Shown: piece after piece, positions 1-9,147 of the stretch | How the letters are laid out: each line of letters begins with the position of its first letter | How positions within the stretch are numbered: the first letter of the stretch is position 1 | From: Anabaena minutissima FACHB-250 | GTDB taxonomy: Bacteria; Cyanobacteriota; Cyanobacteriia; Cyanobacteriales; Nostocaceae | Direction: 5' to 3' | Length of the DNA stretch: 51,586 bases | NCBI RefSeq assembly: GCF_014697125.1 | Contig: NZ_JACJRG010000043.1 | Location: 1-51,586 of the forward strand | Made by a program: the position numbers and the translations under genes | The notes under the pieces: generated by a model | Told to the model about the DNA's origin: nothing | The model's database searches: none | What the model saw: only the letters and a program-made list of their open reading frames with translations

Positions 1-3000
1 TTGCATCGTCCTGAGTTGACAAAAGAGAAATTCATTTCGCATCCCTTTGTTAATGAACCAGGCGCACGGCTGTATAAGACGGGAGATTTGGCACGTTATC
101 GACCAGATGGCAACATTGAATACCTCGGACGGACAGATCACCAAGTAAAAGTACGAGGCTTTCGGATTGAGTTGGGAGAGATTGAGACAGCCGTCAATCA
201 ACATTCCGAAGTGCGGGAAACAGTAGTCATTACTAGAGAAGATATTCCTGGAGATAAGCGTTTAGTGGCTTATGTTGTGCCTAATTCCCAGGATAGCGAT
301 CGCACTGACTCCAGTCTAGCTAATGAATTTGCATCAGAACAGCTTTCTCAATGGCAACAAGTATTTAACGATAGTTACAGTCAATCTGCAACCGACTCAG
401 ATCCCACCTTCAATATTATTGGCTGGAACGATAGCCGTACTGGGTTACTTATCCCCAAAGCTGAAATGCGGGAATGGGTGGAATCTACAGTAGATAGGAT
501 TCTTGACTGGCAACCAAAACGGATGTTAGAGATTGGTTGTGGTACAGGGATGCTGCTATTTAGGATTGCGCCCCAGTGTGATTGTTACTATGGGACTGAT
601 ATTTCGCCCCAGGCTTTGCGGTATGTACAGCAGCAAATTACCCAGATGGGGGGGGATTGGTCACAAGTCAAACTGGCGCAACGTTCCGCCGAGAATTTTC
701 ATGGAGTCGCACAAGGGGAGTTTGATGCAGTTATTCTTAATTCCGTAGTCCAGTATTTCCCTAGCATTGATTATCTGATGCAAGTGCTAGAAAATGCCAT
801 ACAGGCGATCGCATCAGCAGGTTTCATTTTTATAGGCGATGTCCGCAGTTTACCTTTACTAGAAGCTTTCCACGCCTCGGTGCAGTTGGCGCAATCTCCC
901 CCATCTCTCTCTACAGGAGAGTTACAGCAACGCATCCAACGGAATCTTAACCAAGACTCAGAACTTGTAATTGACCCCGCCTTCTTTACTGCACTACAGC
1001 AACGCTTCCCCCAAATTAGTCATGTGCAGATTCAAATCAAACGCGGTGAATATCATAATGAGCTTACCCAGTTTCGTTATGATGTCACCTTACATATAGG
1101 TAATGCAGTCACATCAAAGGTTGTTCCGCAATGGTTGGATTGGCAGCAAGATCAGTTAACACTACCTTTGCTGCAAGACTTGCTAACCAAAGCAGATGTA
1201 GAGATTTTAGGTGTGAAAAACATCCCCAATGCGCGGTTAAAAACAGAGATGAGACTGCTCGATTTATTAGCAAGTCTTCCCGAAAACGCAACAGTCGGGG
1301 AACTACAGAGGGGACTGGGGACTGGGGAATCGTTGATTGATCCGGAAGAGTTTTGGCGTTGGGAAAAAGAATTACCATTACAGGTACACATCAGTTGGTC
1401 ACAGACAGAGAAGGGTAATTATGATGTGGTGTTTGTTAAAGGTAATCAGAATATTCTCCCGATTTTTGACTATTCACAGACAATTGAACCTTGGAGTAAT
1501 TACGGTAATAACTTACTACAGGGACAACTAGCGCGTAAGTTAGTCCCACAACTGCGGAGTTTTCTGAAAGATAAACTTCCAGGCTACATGATACCTAACG
1601 CTTTCATGTTATTACCCGTCTTACCTTTAACTCCTAATGGTAAAGTTGACCGGGTGGCATTACCTGTACCCAATCTAGAACTGAGTCGGACTGTGAGTTT
1701 TGTTCCTCCCCGTACCGCAGAGGAAGAAATCATCGCTGCAATTATTGCTGAGGTGTTGGGACTAGAAGAAATCGGCGTTTATGATAACTTCTTTGAGTTG
1801 GGGGGACATTCCCTGTTAGCAACTCAGGTAATTTCTCGCCTACAGGAAGCATTTCCCGTAGAGTTACCCCTGCGGTGTTTATTTGAAGCACCCAGCGTGG
1901 TGGAACTGGATCAATTTATTAGTAATCTGCGTCAAGGTAGAACAGGATTAACCGCAACTGCTATAACACCCATACCCAGAACAGGCGAACCCCTACCAAT
2001 GTCATGGGCGCAACAGCGATTGTGGTTTCTCTACCAATTGGAAGGGGCGAGTTCCACTTACAATATGCCCAACGTTTTGCAAATTTCTGGGGAATTGCAA
2101 GTAGAAGCACTCAAACAAACACTTTCCGATATTGTCCAGCGTCACGAAATTTTAAGAACCAGTTTTCATTTAATCGATGGTAATCCTGTCCAGGTAATTA
2201 ACACCGATGCTAGCTTAAGTTTAGAAGTTATCGACCTGCGAGAACTACCAAACGACCAACAACAAGCAGCCGTAGAAAAATTCGGCAACGAAGAAGGCCA
2301 AAAACCATTCGACCTCAACCAAGCACCTTTAGTCAGGGCGACACTATTACAATTAGATGCACATTCCCATGTCTTGCTGTTCACTCTGCATCACATTGTC
2401 GCTGATGGTTGGTCAATGGGGGTAATCATTCAAGAACTCTCGGCGATGTATCCGGCTGTAGTTGTGGGTAAACCTTCCCCCTTACCAGATTTGAGCATCC
2501 AATATGCTGACTTTGCCGTGTGGCAGAGACAATGGTTAACTGGGGAAGTATTAGAAACTAAGCTGAATTATTGGCAGCAACAACTCGCAGACGCACCCCC
2601 TATATTAGAACTACCCACCGATAAACCCCGTCCGGCTGTGCAGACATTCAGAGGCGATCGCTTGGCTTTCCAGTTGAGAAAAGACTTAAGCGAACAACTC
2701 AACCTCCTTAGCCAAAAAGCCGGTGCTACCTTATTTATGATCTTAGAAGCGGCGTTTGTGACTTTACTGCACCGCTACACTGGTCAGGATGATATTCTCG
2801 TCGGTACTCCCATCGCCAACCGCAACCGCAAAGAGTTAGAACCATTAATTGGCTTTTTTGTCAATACTTTGGTGCTGAGAAATAAAGTTGCAGATAATCC
2901 CCAGTTCTCAGAATTATTGAATCAGGTAAAACAAGTAGCCTTAGATGGCTATGCTCATCAGGATGTACCCTTTGAGCAAATCGTAGAAGCTTTGCAGCCG

Positions 3001-5976
3001 GAACGCAAACTGAGTCATGCGCCTTTGTTTCAGGTGATGTTTATTTTACAGAATGCGCCGATGGGTAATTTAGAATTACCTGGCTTGAGTTTTGTACCGT
3101 TGGCGAGTGAGAATGTCACCGCCAAGTTTGATTTAACCTTGTCAATTTGGGAGACAAAACAAGGGCTGGCGGGTTGGTGGGAATACAACAGCGACTTATT
3201 TGAGCCAGAGACAATCAGCCGCATGATTGCACATTTCCAAACCCTGCTGGCGGGGATTGTCGCTAATCCAGAGGAAAGAATTGCTCAGTTACCGTTACTG
3301 ACTGAGGCGGAACAGCAACAATTATTAGGGGATGGAACAACTTACACCATAGAGGAATCTATCCCAGAATTATTTGCCACTCAGGTACAGCTTACCCCTG
3401 ATGATGTGGCTGTGGTGTTTGGGGAAAAACAACTAACTTACGCTGAGTTAGATACTCGTGCTAATCAGTTGGCGCATTACTTACAGACTTTGGGTGTGCA
3501 GCCAGAAGTCGCGGTGGGTATTTGTATTGAGCGTTCCTTAGATTTAGTCGTGGGTTTATTGGCGATTCTCAAAGCTGGCGGTGCTTATGTTCCTCTCGAC
3601 TCGACTTATCCAGGCGATCGCTTGGCTTATATGCTACAAGATTCCCAAGCTGCTGTATTACTAACAACATCAAACTTAGGAGAAATATTCCCAACCCACA
3701 CAGCGCAGATAGTTTGTTTAGATGCTATTTCCTGGGATAATCTGCCCTCACACATCCCTGTCAGTGGACTACAACCAGATAATTTAGCTTATGTAATTTA
3801 TACCTCTGGTTCTACGGGCAAACCCAAGGGTGTAGCTATGCCTCATAGTGCTTTAGTTAACCTCCTCCAGTGGCAAATTAATCATACTTCCATAGCTGCA
3901 AACGCTAAAACTCTACAATTTGCGCCGGTGAGTTTTGATGTCTCCTGCCAAGAAATTTTTGCAACTTGGTGTGCTGGGGGAACATTGGTTTTATTACCAG
4001 AAGACACACGCAAAGATACTATTGTCTTATTCAATTTACTCTCAGAGCAAGGTGTAGAAAGATTATTCTTGCCCTTTGTCGCTTTGCAGCAATTAGCGGA
4101 AGTCTCAGCTAACGTGGAATCTTTGCCACCTTTACGGGAAATTATCACTGCTGGGGAACAGTTACAAGTTACACCCGCTTTAAAGAATTTTTTACACCGG
4201 TTGGGAAATTGTACACTACATAATCAGTATGGCCCTTCAGAAACTCATGTGGTGACGGCGTTTACTCTAGGGGATGATGTGGAAGAGTGGCCGATGTTAC
4301 CACCGATTGGTCAGGCGATCGCTAATACTCAAACCTACATTTTAGATAAATATCTGCAACCAGTACCAATGGGAGTTAGGGGTGAGTTATATATCGGTGG
4401 TGTGGGTGTAGCTAGAGGTTATCTCAACCGTCCAGATTTAACTGCTGAGAAATTCATTACTCATAACCAGGCTAAATTATATAAAACAGGGGATTTAGCG
4501 CGTTTTTTACCTGATGGTAATATTGAATATCTTGGTCGTCTTGATAATCAAGTGAAGGTGCGCGGCTTCCGGATTGAATTAGGTGAAGTTGAAGCGGCGT
4601 TAAATCATCATCCTTGCGTGAAACAGGCGATTGTCATTGTGCAAGGGGAAACTTCTACTGAAAAAAGCCTCATAGCTTATGTAGTTTTCAACTCGGAACA
4701 ACAAGCCACACCTTCAGAGTTGCGTCATTTTCTTCAGCAACAGTTACCTGAATATATGATGCCATCAGTGTTTGTGGCCTTGGATGCTTTACCTTTAACG
4801 CCTAGTGGTAAAGTGGATAGGCGATCGCTACCTTCACACAATGAAATCAATCAATCACAGTTAGCTGTAGCCCCCCGCGACTCTTTAGAATTGCAACTTA
4901 CACAAATTTGGTCTGAAATTCTAGGCGTTAAATGGGTAGGAATCAGGGATAACTTCTTTGAAATTGGCGGACATTCCCTGTTAGCAGTACGTTTGATGGC
5001 GCAAATTCAACAAAAGCTGCATAAACAATTACCCCTAGCCTCTCTCTTCCAAAACCCCACGATTGAAGAATTAGCCAATCTGCTGCGTCAGTCAACAGAT
5101 GCTTCTTTATGGTCAAGCTTAGTTCCCATTCAAACCAACGGTATCAATCCCCCTTTCTTCTGCATCCCCGGCGCAGGCGGAAATGTGCTTTATTTCTATG
5201 ATTTAGCCCGTTGTTTGGGTGCAGAACAACCATTCTATGGTTTGCAAGCCCAAGGTTTAGACGGGGAATCAGAACCATTACACCGCATTGAAGAGATTGC
5301 AACTGAGTACATCAAAGCTATTCAAACCGTCCAACCCCAAGGGCCTTATTTATTAGGTGGTCATTCCTTTGGCGGCTTAGTAGCATTTGAGATGGCGCAG
5401 CAGCTACAACAGCAAGGACACGAAATTGGGCTGTTAGCAATTCTCGATACTGTTGCACCAGTTCGTTCTGAGCGATCGCAGAAAATAGAATTAGATGATG
5501 CGATGTGGTTGATGCAAGTAGCCAAAGTCATGGAACGGTTGTTTAATACAACCCTGCAACTTGACTACGAAACTTTACAGCCCTTGAGTGCAGAAAATCA
5601 GTTAGATTACCTACTAGAACAGTTGAAAATTGCGCAAATTTTGCCGACGGATGCTAGTAAAACTCAACTAAGAAGCTTTGTGCAAGTGTACAAAACCCAT
5701 ACGCAAGCCTTTAGTAATTACTTCCCGTCGTTGGTACACAACACTGCTATTACTTTATTCCGTGCTAGTGAAGTTCACGAAGAAGAACAGGCGATCGCAG
5801 AATACGTTAATCGTCTTCAAGATTTAACATTAGGTTGGAATAATTTTTCAGATGAACCAGTCGATATCCATGTTGTTCCCGGTACTCATTTAACCATGAT
5901 GCAAGCACCTCATGTTCAGGTACTAGCCGAACATTTACAAGCCTGCATTCGTGGTGCTATTTTCGATTGTAAGTAG
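1..5976 (+). CDS. Nonribosomal peptide synthetase, 3' part (A-NMT-PCP-C-A-PCP-TE)
   Basis: Partial: the frame is open from base 1 and begins inside an adenylation (A) domain, so the start lies upstream. Domains: end of A1 (core A7 near residue 25, A8 VKVRGFRIELGE at 50-61); a methyltransferase inserted between A8 and A9 (SAM motif EIGCGTG near 177), the usual place of N-methyltransferases; A10 NGKVDR near 546; carrier protein with GGHS (Ser604); condensation domain from about 665 with HHIVADG (His798, Asp802); A2 with YTSGSTGKPKG at 1267-1277; carrier protein (Ser1659); type I thioesterase GHSFGG (Ser1789, Asp1816, His1963). The A2 pocket reads roughly D-V-Q-F-I-A-Q-V-V, nearest to proline-type codes but with Gln where His is usual. 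The protein adds an N-methylated residue, then a proline-like one, and releases or cyclises the chain. No epimerase domain is present. The product is unknown. Confidence 0.95.
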   Translation: MHRPELTKEKFISHPFVNEPGARLYKTGDLARYRPDGNIEYLGRTDHQVKVRGFRIELGEIETAVNQHSEVRETVVITREDIPGDKRLVAYVVPNSQDSDRTDSSLANEFASEQLSQWQQVFNDSYSQSATDSDPTFNIIGWNDSRTGLLIPKAEMREWVESTVDRILDWQPKRMLEIGCGTGMLLFRIAPQCDCYYGTDISPQALRYVQQQITQMGGDWSQVKLAQRSAENFHGVAQGEFDAVILNSVVQYFPSIDYLMQVLENAIQAIASAGFIFIGDVRSLPLLEAFHASVQLAQSPPSLSTGELQQRIQRNLNQDSELVIDPAFFTALQQRFPQISHVQIQIKRGEYHNELTQFRYDVTLHIGNAVTSKVVPQWLDWQQDQLTLPLLQDLLTKADVEILGVKNIPNARLKTEMRLLDLLASLPENATVGELQRGLGTGESLIDPEEFWRWEKELPLQVHISWSQTEKGNYDVVFVKGNQNILPIFDYSQTIEPWSNYGNNLLQGQLARKLVPQLRSFLKDKLPGYMIPNAFMLLPVLPLTPNGKVDRVALPVPNLELSRTVSFVPPRTAEEEIIAAIIAEVLGLEEIGVYDNFFELGGHSLLATQVISRLQEAFPVELPLRCLFEAPSVVELDQFISNLRQGRTGLTATAITPIPRTGEPLPMSWAQQRLWFLYQLEGASSTYNMPNVLQISGELQVEALKQTLSDIVQRHEILRTSFHLIDGNPVQVINTDASLSLEVIDLRELPNDQQQAAVEKFGNEEGQKPFDLNQAPLVRATLLQLDAHSHVLLFTLHHIVADGWSMGVIIQELSAMYPAVVVGKPSPLPDLSIQYADFAVWQRQWLTGEVLETKLNYWQQQLADAPPILELPTDKPRPAVQTFRGDRLAFQLRKDLSEQLNLLSQKAGATLFMILEAAFVTLLHRYTGQDDILVGTPIANRNRKELEPLIGFFVNTLVLRNKVADNPQFSELLNQVKQVALDGYAHQDVPFEQIVEALQPERKLSHAPLFQVMFILQNAPMGNLELPGLSFVPLASENVTAKFDLTLSIWETKQGLAGWWEYNSDLFEPETISRMIAHFQTLLAGIVANPEERIAQLPLLTEAEQQQLLGDGTTYTIEESIPELFATQVQLTPDDVAVVFGEKQLTYAELDTRANQLAHYLQTLGVQPEVAVGICIERSLDLVVGLLAILKAGGAYVPLDSTYPGDRLAYMLQDSQAAVLLTTSNLGEIFPTHTAQIVCLDAISWDNLPSHIPVSGLQPDNLAYVIYTSGSTGKPKGVAMPHSALVNLLQWQINHTSIAANAKTLQFAPVSFDVSCQEIFATWCAGGTLVLLPEDTRKDTIVLFNLLSEQGVERLFLPFVALQQLAEVSANVESLPPLREIITAGEQLQVTPALKNFLHRLGNCTLHNQYGPSETHVVTAFTLGDDVEEWPMLPPIGQAIANTQTYILDKYLQPVPMGVRGELYIGGVGVARGYLNRPDLTAEKFITHNQAKLYKTGDLARFLPDGNIEYLGRLDNQVKVRGFRIELGEVEAALNHHPCVKQAIVIVQGETSTEKSLIAYVVFNSEQQATPSELRHFLQQQLPEYMMPSVFVALDALPLTPSGKVDRRSLPSHNEINQSQLAVAPRDSLELQLTQIWSEILGVKWVGIRDNFFEIGGHSLLAVRLMAQIQQKLHKQLPLASLFQNPTIEELANLLRQSTDASLWSSLVPIQTNGINPPFFCIPGAGGNVLYFYDLARCLGAEQPFYGLQAQGLDGESEPLHRIEEIATEYIKAIQTVQPQGPYLLGGHSFGGLVAFEMAQQLQQQGHEIGLLAILDTVAPVRSERSQKIELDDAMWLMQVAKVMERLFNTTLQLDYETLQPLSAENQLDYLLEQLKIAQILPTDASKTQLRSFVQVYKTHTQAFSNYFPSLVHNTAITLFRASEVHEEEQAIAEYVNRLQDLTLGWNNFSDEPVDIHVVPGTHLTMMQAPHVQVLAEHLQACIRGAIFDCK

Positions 5977-6034
5977 AGACATGAAATTACAAAATCTCTC
6001 TACCACCAGATTATTTGTAGAATGAGCAGACATC

Positions 6035-6067
6035 AGAACCCCGGTTTCTTCGATAAACTGGGGTTCT
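6035..6067. terminator. Strong hairpin after the NRPS gene
   Basis: The arms AGAACCCCGGTTT and AAACTGGGGTTCT pair over 13 bp with one G-U, around a 7-nt loop. It lies 60 bases after the NRPS stop and before the CYTH gene. No long U-run follows, so it may be a palindromic repeat as much as a terminator. Confidence 0.5.
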
Positions 6068-6122
6068 CTGCACTCACAAATGATTTATGATTGAGATAAT
6101 TTATACCTCCAATTTATAATTT

Positions 6123-6587
6123 ATGGCCAAAGAAATCGAACGCAAATTTTTAGTCAAAGACGACAGTTGGAGACAACTAGCTAAAGGTAGTTTATATCGC
6201 CAAGGATATATTTCTAGCCAAGGTGCTACTGTACGCATCCGCATTGTCGGAAATCAAGGCTATCTCACAATTAAAGGTATGACTATCAACTATTCTCGTT
6301 CTGAATTTGAGTATCCAATTCCTTTAGCAGATGCTCAAGAAATGCTCGATACATTATGTGTGCGTCCTTTAATAGAAAAAACCAGATACAAAATAAATTT
6401 AGGTAGTTTAGTCTGGGAGGTAGATGACTTTGCCGGAGCTAATCAAGGATTGATATTAGCAGAAGTTGAACTCACTGATGAAGCACAACAGATTGAATTA
6501 CCAAATTGGATTGGGGAAGAAGTTTCTGGCGATCCCAAGTATTACAACAGCTATTTAGTCAAACATCCTTTTTGTGAATGGGAATAA
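6123..6587 (+). CDS. CYTH domain protein (triphosphate tunnel metalloenzyme)
   Basis: 154 aa, the usual length for a stand-alone bacterial CYTH protein. The N-terminus MAKEIERKFLV carries the family's ExExK signature (Glu4, Glu6, Lys8), which binds metal and triphosphate inside the eight-stranded tunnel. Alternating charged residues follow (RIRIVG near 37, KTRYKI near 92, VWEVDDF near 101). Family members hydrolyse inorganic triphosphate, make thiamine triphosphate or cyclise ATP; short bacterial forms beginning EIERKFL are mostly inorganic triphosphatases, which is my preferred reading. It stands alone, 146 bases after the NRPS stop behind a hairpin, so cotranscription with the NRPS is unlikely. 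Confidence 0.85.
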   Translation: MAKEIERKFLVKDDSWRQLAKGSLYRQGYISSQGATVRIRIVGNQGYLTIKGMTINYSRSEFEYPIPLADAQEMLDTLCVRPLIEKTRYKINLGSLVWEVDDFAGANQGLILAEVELTDEAQQIELPNWIGEEVSGDPKYYNSYLVKHPFCEWE

Positions 6588-6655
6588 AGATAAACCTGTG
6601 GGTAGTGTTCAAGATGTAATTATGGAAAAGTAGAGTTTCTTGCTGGTCTCGTCTC

Positions 6656-6853
6656 ATGCCTACCTGCCTCATTTGTGCATCTTCGCCAAACGGTCAAGAA
6701 TGGCCGCATCCATAACGGTAAACAACGGTTCAAATGCCATAACTGCGGATGACATTTCGTCCTTGCACCAACAAAAAAAGTGATTGACCGATTCTCCTAG
6801 AACGGATTTCTCTAGCTGGAATCGCTCGTGCAGCCCAAGTTTCTGAACAATAG
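6656..6853 (+). pseudogene. Decayed IS1-family InsA-like transposase fragment
   Basis: Three frames carry consecutive pieces of an IS1 InsA-type N-terminal domain. The first is MPTCLICASS from 6656 (zinc-ribbon start). The second is VKNGRIHNGKQRFKCHNCG from about 6694, then an in-frame stop, then HFVLAPTKKVIDRF. The third is ERISLAGIARAAQVSEQ (helix-turn-helix) at 6800-6850, ending in a stop. At least two frameshifts and one nonsense change, with no InsB part, make it inactive. GGTAGTGTTCAAGATG at about 6600 may be a left terminal repeat; no right end was found. Confidence 0.8.
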
Positions 6854-6882
6854 TTACAACTCGTTTTGATTTTGGCGTTAAT

Positions 6883-7224
6883 CTAAAGCGTGGATTGAAT
6901 CATGTCTGTGTACTGTTGTTTAGATTTCAAACCTGCGATTTGTGCGCGGATTTGCTGTTTTTTGAACAATACTACTGTTGGTGCGCTTCTGACACCAAAA
7001 TTAATCGCTAATTCAGGTTCTTCACTCATATCGAGTTCAACTAAATGTAATTTACCTGTATTTTCCTTAGCTATTTGATGTAGTACAGGTTTAAGTGTTT
7101 CACAGGAAGGATAATAAGGAGCTACAAATTGGACAATGATTAGCTGCTCGGATTTCTGCATCAACCAGTCAAAAGCTCTTTTTCCTGTGAAGAAAGTTTG
7201 CTCAATAGAAAAAGTTTCTTGCAT
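6883..7224 (-). CDS. Thioredoxin-fold protein resembling the NTRC thioredoxin domain, CxxC reduced to one Cys
   Basis: 113 aa from the ATG at 7224 (start MQETFSIEQT). An upstream in-frame start would run back through the end of trxB and gives unrelated sequence, so it was not used. The body has thioredoxin features: IIVQFVAP, then ETLKPVL, LVELDMSEEPELA, FGVRSAPTVVLFK (cis-Pro82). The segments resemble the C-terminal thioredoxin domain of chloroplast and cyanobacterial NTRC (TLKPIL, EIDI.EDPEIA). The active site reads YYPSC: the nucleophilic Cys is Tyr38 and only the resolving Cys41 remains, so normal dithiol exchange is not expected. It is the last gene of the redox operon, 35 bases after the trxB stop. 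It could be a monothiol partner, a docking subunit or a decaying gene; the intact frame argues against decay. Confidence 0.75.
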   Translation of the reverse strand: MQETFSIEQTFFTGKRAFDWLMQKSEQLIIVQFVAPYYPSCETLKPVLHQIAKENTGKLHLVELDMSEEPELAINFGVRSAPTVVLFKKQQIRAQIAGLKSKQQYTDMIQSTL

Positions 7225-7259
7225 ATTTATATCCTGATAATTGTGACAAAAAAGACTCT

Positions 7260-8261
7260 TTAGGCAGTGAAAGAAACAAGTGATGGCGTTGTTTCCACTG
7301 GAGGAGATCGCCTTTCTGACAACCACCTCTCAGCCTCCAAAGCTGCCATACAACCAGTACCGGCGGCGGTAATTGCTTGACGATAAACGTGATCTTGAAC
7401 ATCTCCAGCCGCCCAAATGCCCGGAATATTAGTAGCTGTACTCTTACCCTTAGTCTTGATGTAGCCCGCTTCATCTAGTTCTAATTGATCCTGAAACAGT
7501 TGCGTGTTGGGTGTGTGACCAATGGCGTAGAATAATCCACTGACTGTTAAATCGGCAACTGCACCTGTTTGTGTATCTCGAATTTGGACACTACGTAATA
7601 CCTCATCACCATCTGCGCTGATGGGTAAGCTATGCCAGTGTATGTGAATTTGGGTGTGATTAAATACATGCTCCTGCATCGTCTTAGAAGCCCGCAGGCG
7701 AATGTCCGTAGGACACACGCTCCTTACCAATAAATGAACCTTACGCGCATACTTGGTTAAATACAAAGCTTCTTCCACAGCCGAATCCCCACCACCAATC
7801 ACAGCAATGTCTGCATTCGCAAACAAAGGATTTGCCCCATCGCAGATTGCACAGGCAGAAATGCCGTTATTCCAGAACTTCTCTTCACCCGGCAAATGTA
7901 ATCTTTTAGCAGTTGCTCCCGTAGAGATAATCACAGCACGAGCCTTAACTTCTAACAAATCAGCAGAGGCTACAGCAAACGGGTATTGGGTAAAATCAAC
8001 AGCAATGACATCATCAGTAATTAACCTAGCACCCCAGCGTAATGCTTGCTGGCGCATCTGCTGCATTAACTTTGGCCCTTGAACTCCTTCAGCAAAACCG
8101 GGATAGTTTTCTACCTCAGTAGTGGTCATCAATTGACGACCGGGGATTCCTCCAGCACTGAACCCTTCAAATACCAGGGGTTTCAGTTGAGCGCGTCCTG
8201 CATAGATAGCGGCGGTATAACCAGCCGGGCCAGAACCAATAATTACCAGATCCTCGACCAT
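7260..8261 (-). CDS. trxB: Thioredoxin reductase (NADPH, FAD)
   Basis: 333 aa from the ATG at 8261, preceded by GGGAGG and 2 nt after the ccdA stop; an upstream start inside ccdA is less likely. FAD-binding GSGPAGYTAAIYAGRA at 9-24, redox site CAIC (Cys137, Cys140), NADPH-binding GGGDSA at 156-161, C-terminal FAD contact near AAGDVQD. It transfers electrons from NADPH to a thioredoxin in the cytosol. Between HLLVR and LRASK, where the family normally has about three residues, it has eight (SVCPTDIR, 181-188). The DNA there holds the palindrome TGTCCGTAGGACA flanked by GC-rich repeat-like sequence, suggesting an in-frame repeat insertion. The neighbours (CcdA, thioredoxin lipoprotein, Trx-like protein) suggest it supplies reductant to membrane or lumen thiol chemistry. 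Confidence 0.92.
   Translation of the reverse strand: MVEDLVIIGSGPAGYTAAIYAGRAQLKPLVFEGFSAGGIPGRQLMTTTEVENYPGFAEGVQGPKLMQQMRQQALRWGARLITDDVIAVDFTQYPFAVASADLLEVKARAVIISTGATAKRLHLPGEEKFWNNGISACAICDGANPLFANADIAVIGGGDSAVEEALYLTKYARKVHLLVRSVCPTDIRLRASKTMQEHVFNHTQIHIHWHSLPISADGDEVLRSVQIRDTQTGAVADLTVSGLFYAIGHTPNTQLFQDQLELDEAGYIKTKGKSTATNIPGIWAAGDVQDHVYRQAITAAGTGCMAALEAERWLSERRSPPVETTPSLVSFTA
7691..7725. repeat. REP-like palindromic sequence inside trxB
   Basis: GC-rich stretch with the palindrome TGTCCGTAGGACA at 7703-7715. It encodes the extra residues SVCPTDIR of TrxB. The CCCGCAGG part recalls the AGCGTCCCGCAGG motif seen between genes at 41313. The length of the inserted part is an estimate from the expected family sequence. 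Confidence 0.45.
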
Positions 8262-8263
8262 GA

Positions 8264-9115
8264 TTAACCTCCCACGAACCATTGAGTGCCGGTAAACAGG
8301 TAGTAAGCCCCAGTTAGAATTAATGCCAGACTACCAAAGCGGATAATTCCCTCAGAATGTTTCAACAACTTATTACTTTGTTTCGCCATTCCCGTAAATA
8401 AACTCGCCAGGAAAATCAGGAGAGTATAACCCAGAGCATAGCTAACCATCGTCAGCGTCCCCAATACCTGCGAACCTGTGGCGGCGGCCGCAGCCAGCAC
8501 CGCAAACAGCACCGGACTAGCACAGGGGGAACTCACCAGAGCAAAAGTCAAACCCACCCCATAAGGGCCAGCCTGGGGGAGATTCACATTCATCTGCGGT
8601 AGGGGTATTTTTACCACCCCCATCAACCACAGACCCATCACACCCATAATCAATCCGACTACTATATTGATATAGCCCCGGTACTCGACCATTACCGCTC
8701 CAGCGAAGGATGAGACTAAACCAAACAGACTTAAAATTGTCACTGCTCCCAGAACAAACAAGCCAGCTTTAGTGAAAGCATCCCAACGGGATTTAATTTT
8801 CAGTGTGCCGATGTAACTGAGGTTGACTGGTAAAAGTGCCAAGATACAGGGGGATACACTAGCCAGCACCCCACCGACAAACGCTAAAGGCATTAACACT
8901 AGAGGATTTGCCGTGTCCTGTAGGTCAAACCACTTTTGATAACGGTTTTCCACAATGGAAATCACCCGTTCAATGGGGTGACTGATTACAGGCCCCAGGG
9001 TGAGAACTATAACGAGGGAGAGCAACCCCAATCCACCGTAAATTAACCATTTCTTGGAGATTTTAGAAAGGCGGGAGGGGGGTCGCTCAGTTGACAACTG
9101 AGATATTGGTTTCAT
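8264..9115 (-). CDS. ccdA: CcdA/DsbD-type membrane thiol electron transporter
   Basis: 283 aa. A hydrophobic segment at about 25-45 is followed by a short soluble stretch and a six-helix CcdA core from about residue 70. The two conserved cysteines are Cys90 (SVSPCILALLP) and Cys198 (SSPCASPVLFA), each next to proline as in CcdA/DsbD. The family moves reducing equivalents from cytosolic thioredoxin across the membrane to periplasmic or lumenal thioredoxin-like proteins, serving cytochrome c maturation and related tasks. It lies between the thioredoxin lipoprotein (32 bases upstream) and trxB (2 bases downstream), which fits one electron relay. The N-terminal extension of about 65 residues is longer than in minimal CcdA. 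Confidence 0.9.
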   Translation of the reverse strand: MKPISQLSTERPPSRLSKISKKWLIYGGLGLLSLVIVLTLGPVISHPIERVISIVENRYQKWFDLQDTANPLVLMPLAFVGGVLASVSPCILALLPVNLSYIGTLKIKSRWDAFTKAGLFVLGAVTILSLFGLVSSFAGAVMVEYRGYINIVVGLIMGVMGLWLMGVVKIPLPQMNVNLPQAGPYGVGLTFALVSSPCASPVLFAVLAAAAATGSQVLGTLTMVSYALGYTLLIFLASLFTGMAKQSNKLLKHSEGIIRFGSLALILTGAYYLFTGTQWFVGG

Positions 9116-9147
9116 GAAATTAGCCTTAAGCTATGAAGAGATGGAGA

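Noticed and set aside
1305..1330. GGGGACTGGGGACTGGGG-like run in the NRPS methyltransferase as a repeat insertion
   Set aside because: The protein around it keeps the normal spacing of N-methyltransferase domains as I remember them, so no extra residues are evident.
7225..7326. Longer start for the thioredoxin-like protein
   Set aside because: The extra residues overlap the trxB end in another frame and do not resemble thioredoxin; ATG 7224 fits better.
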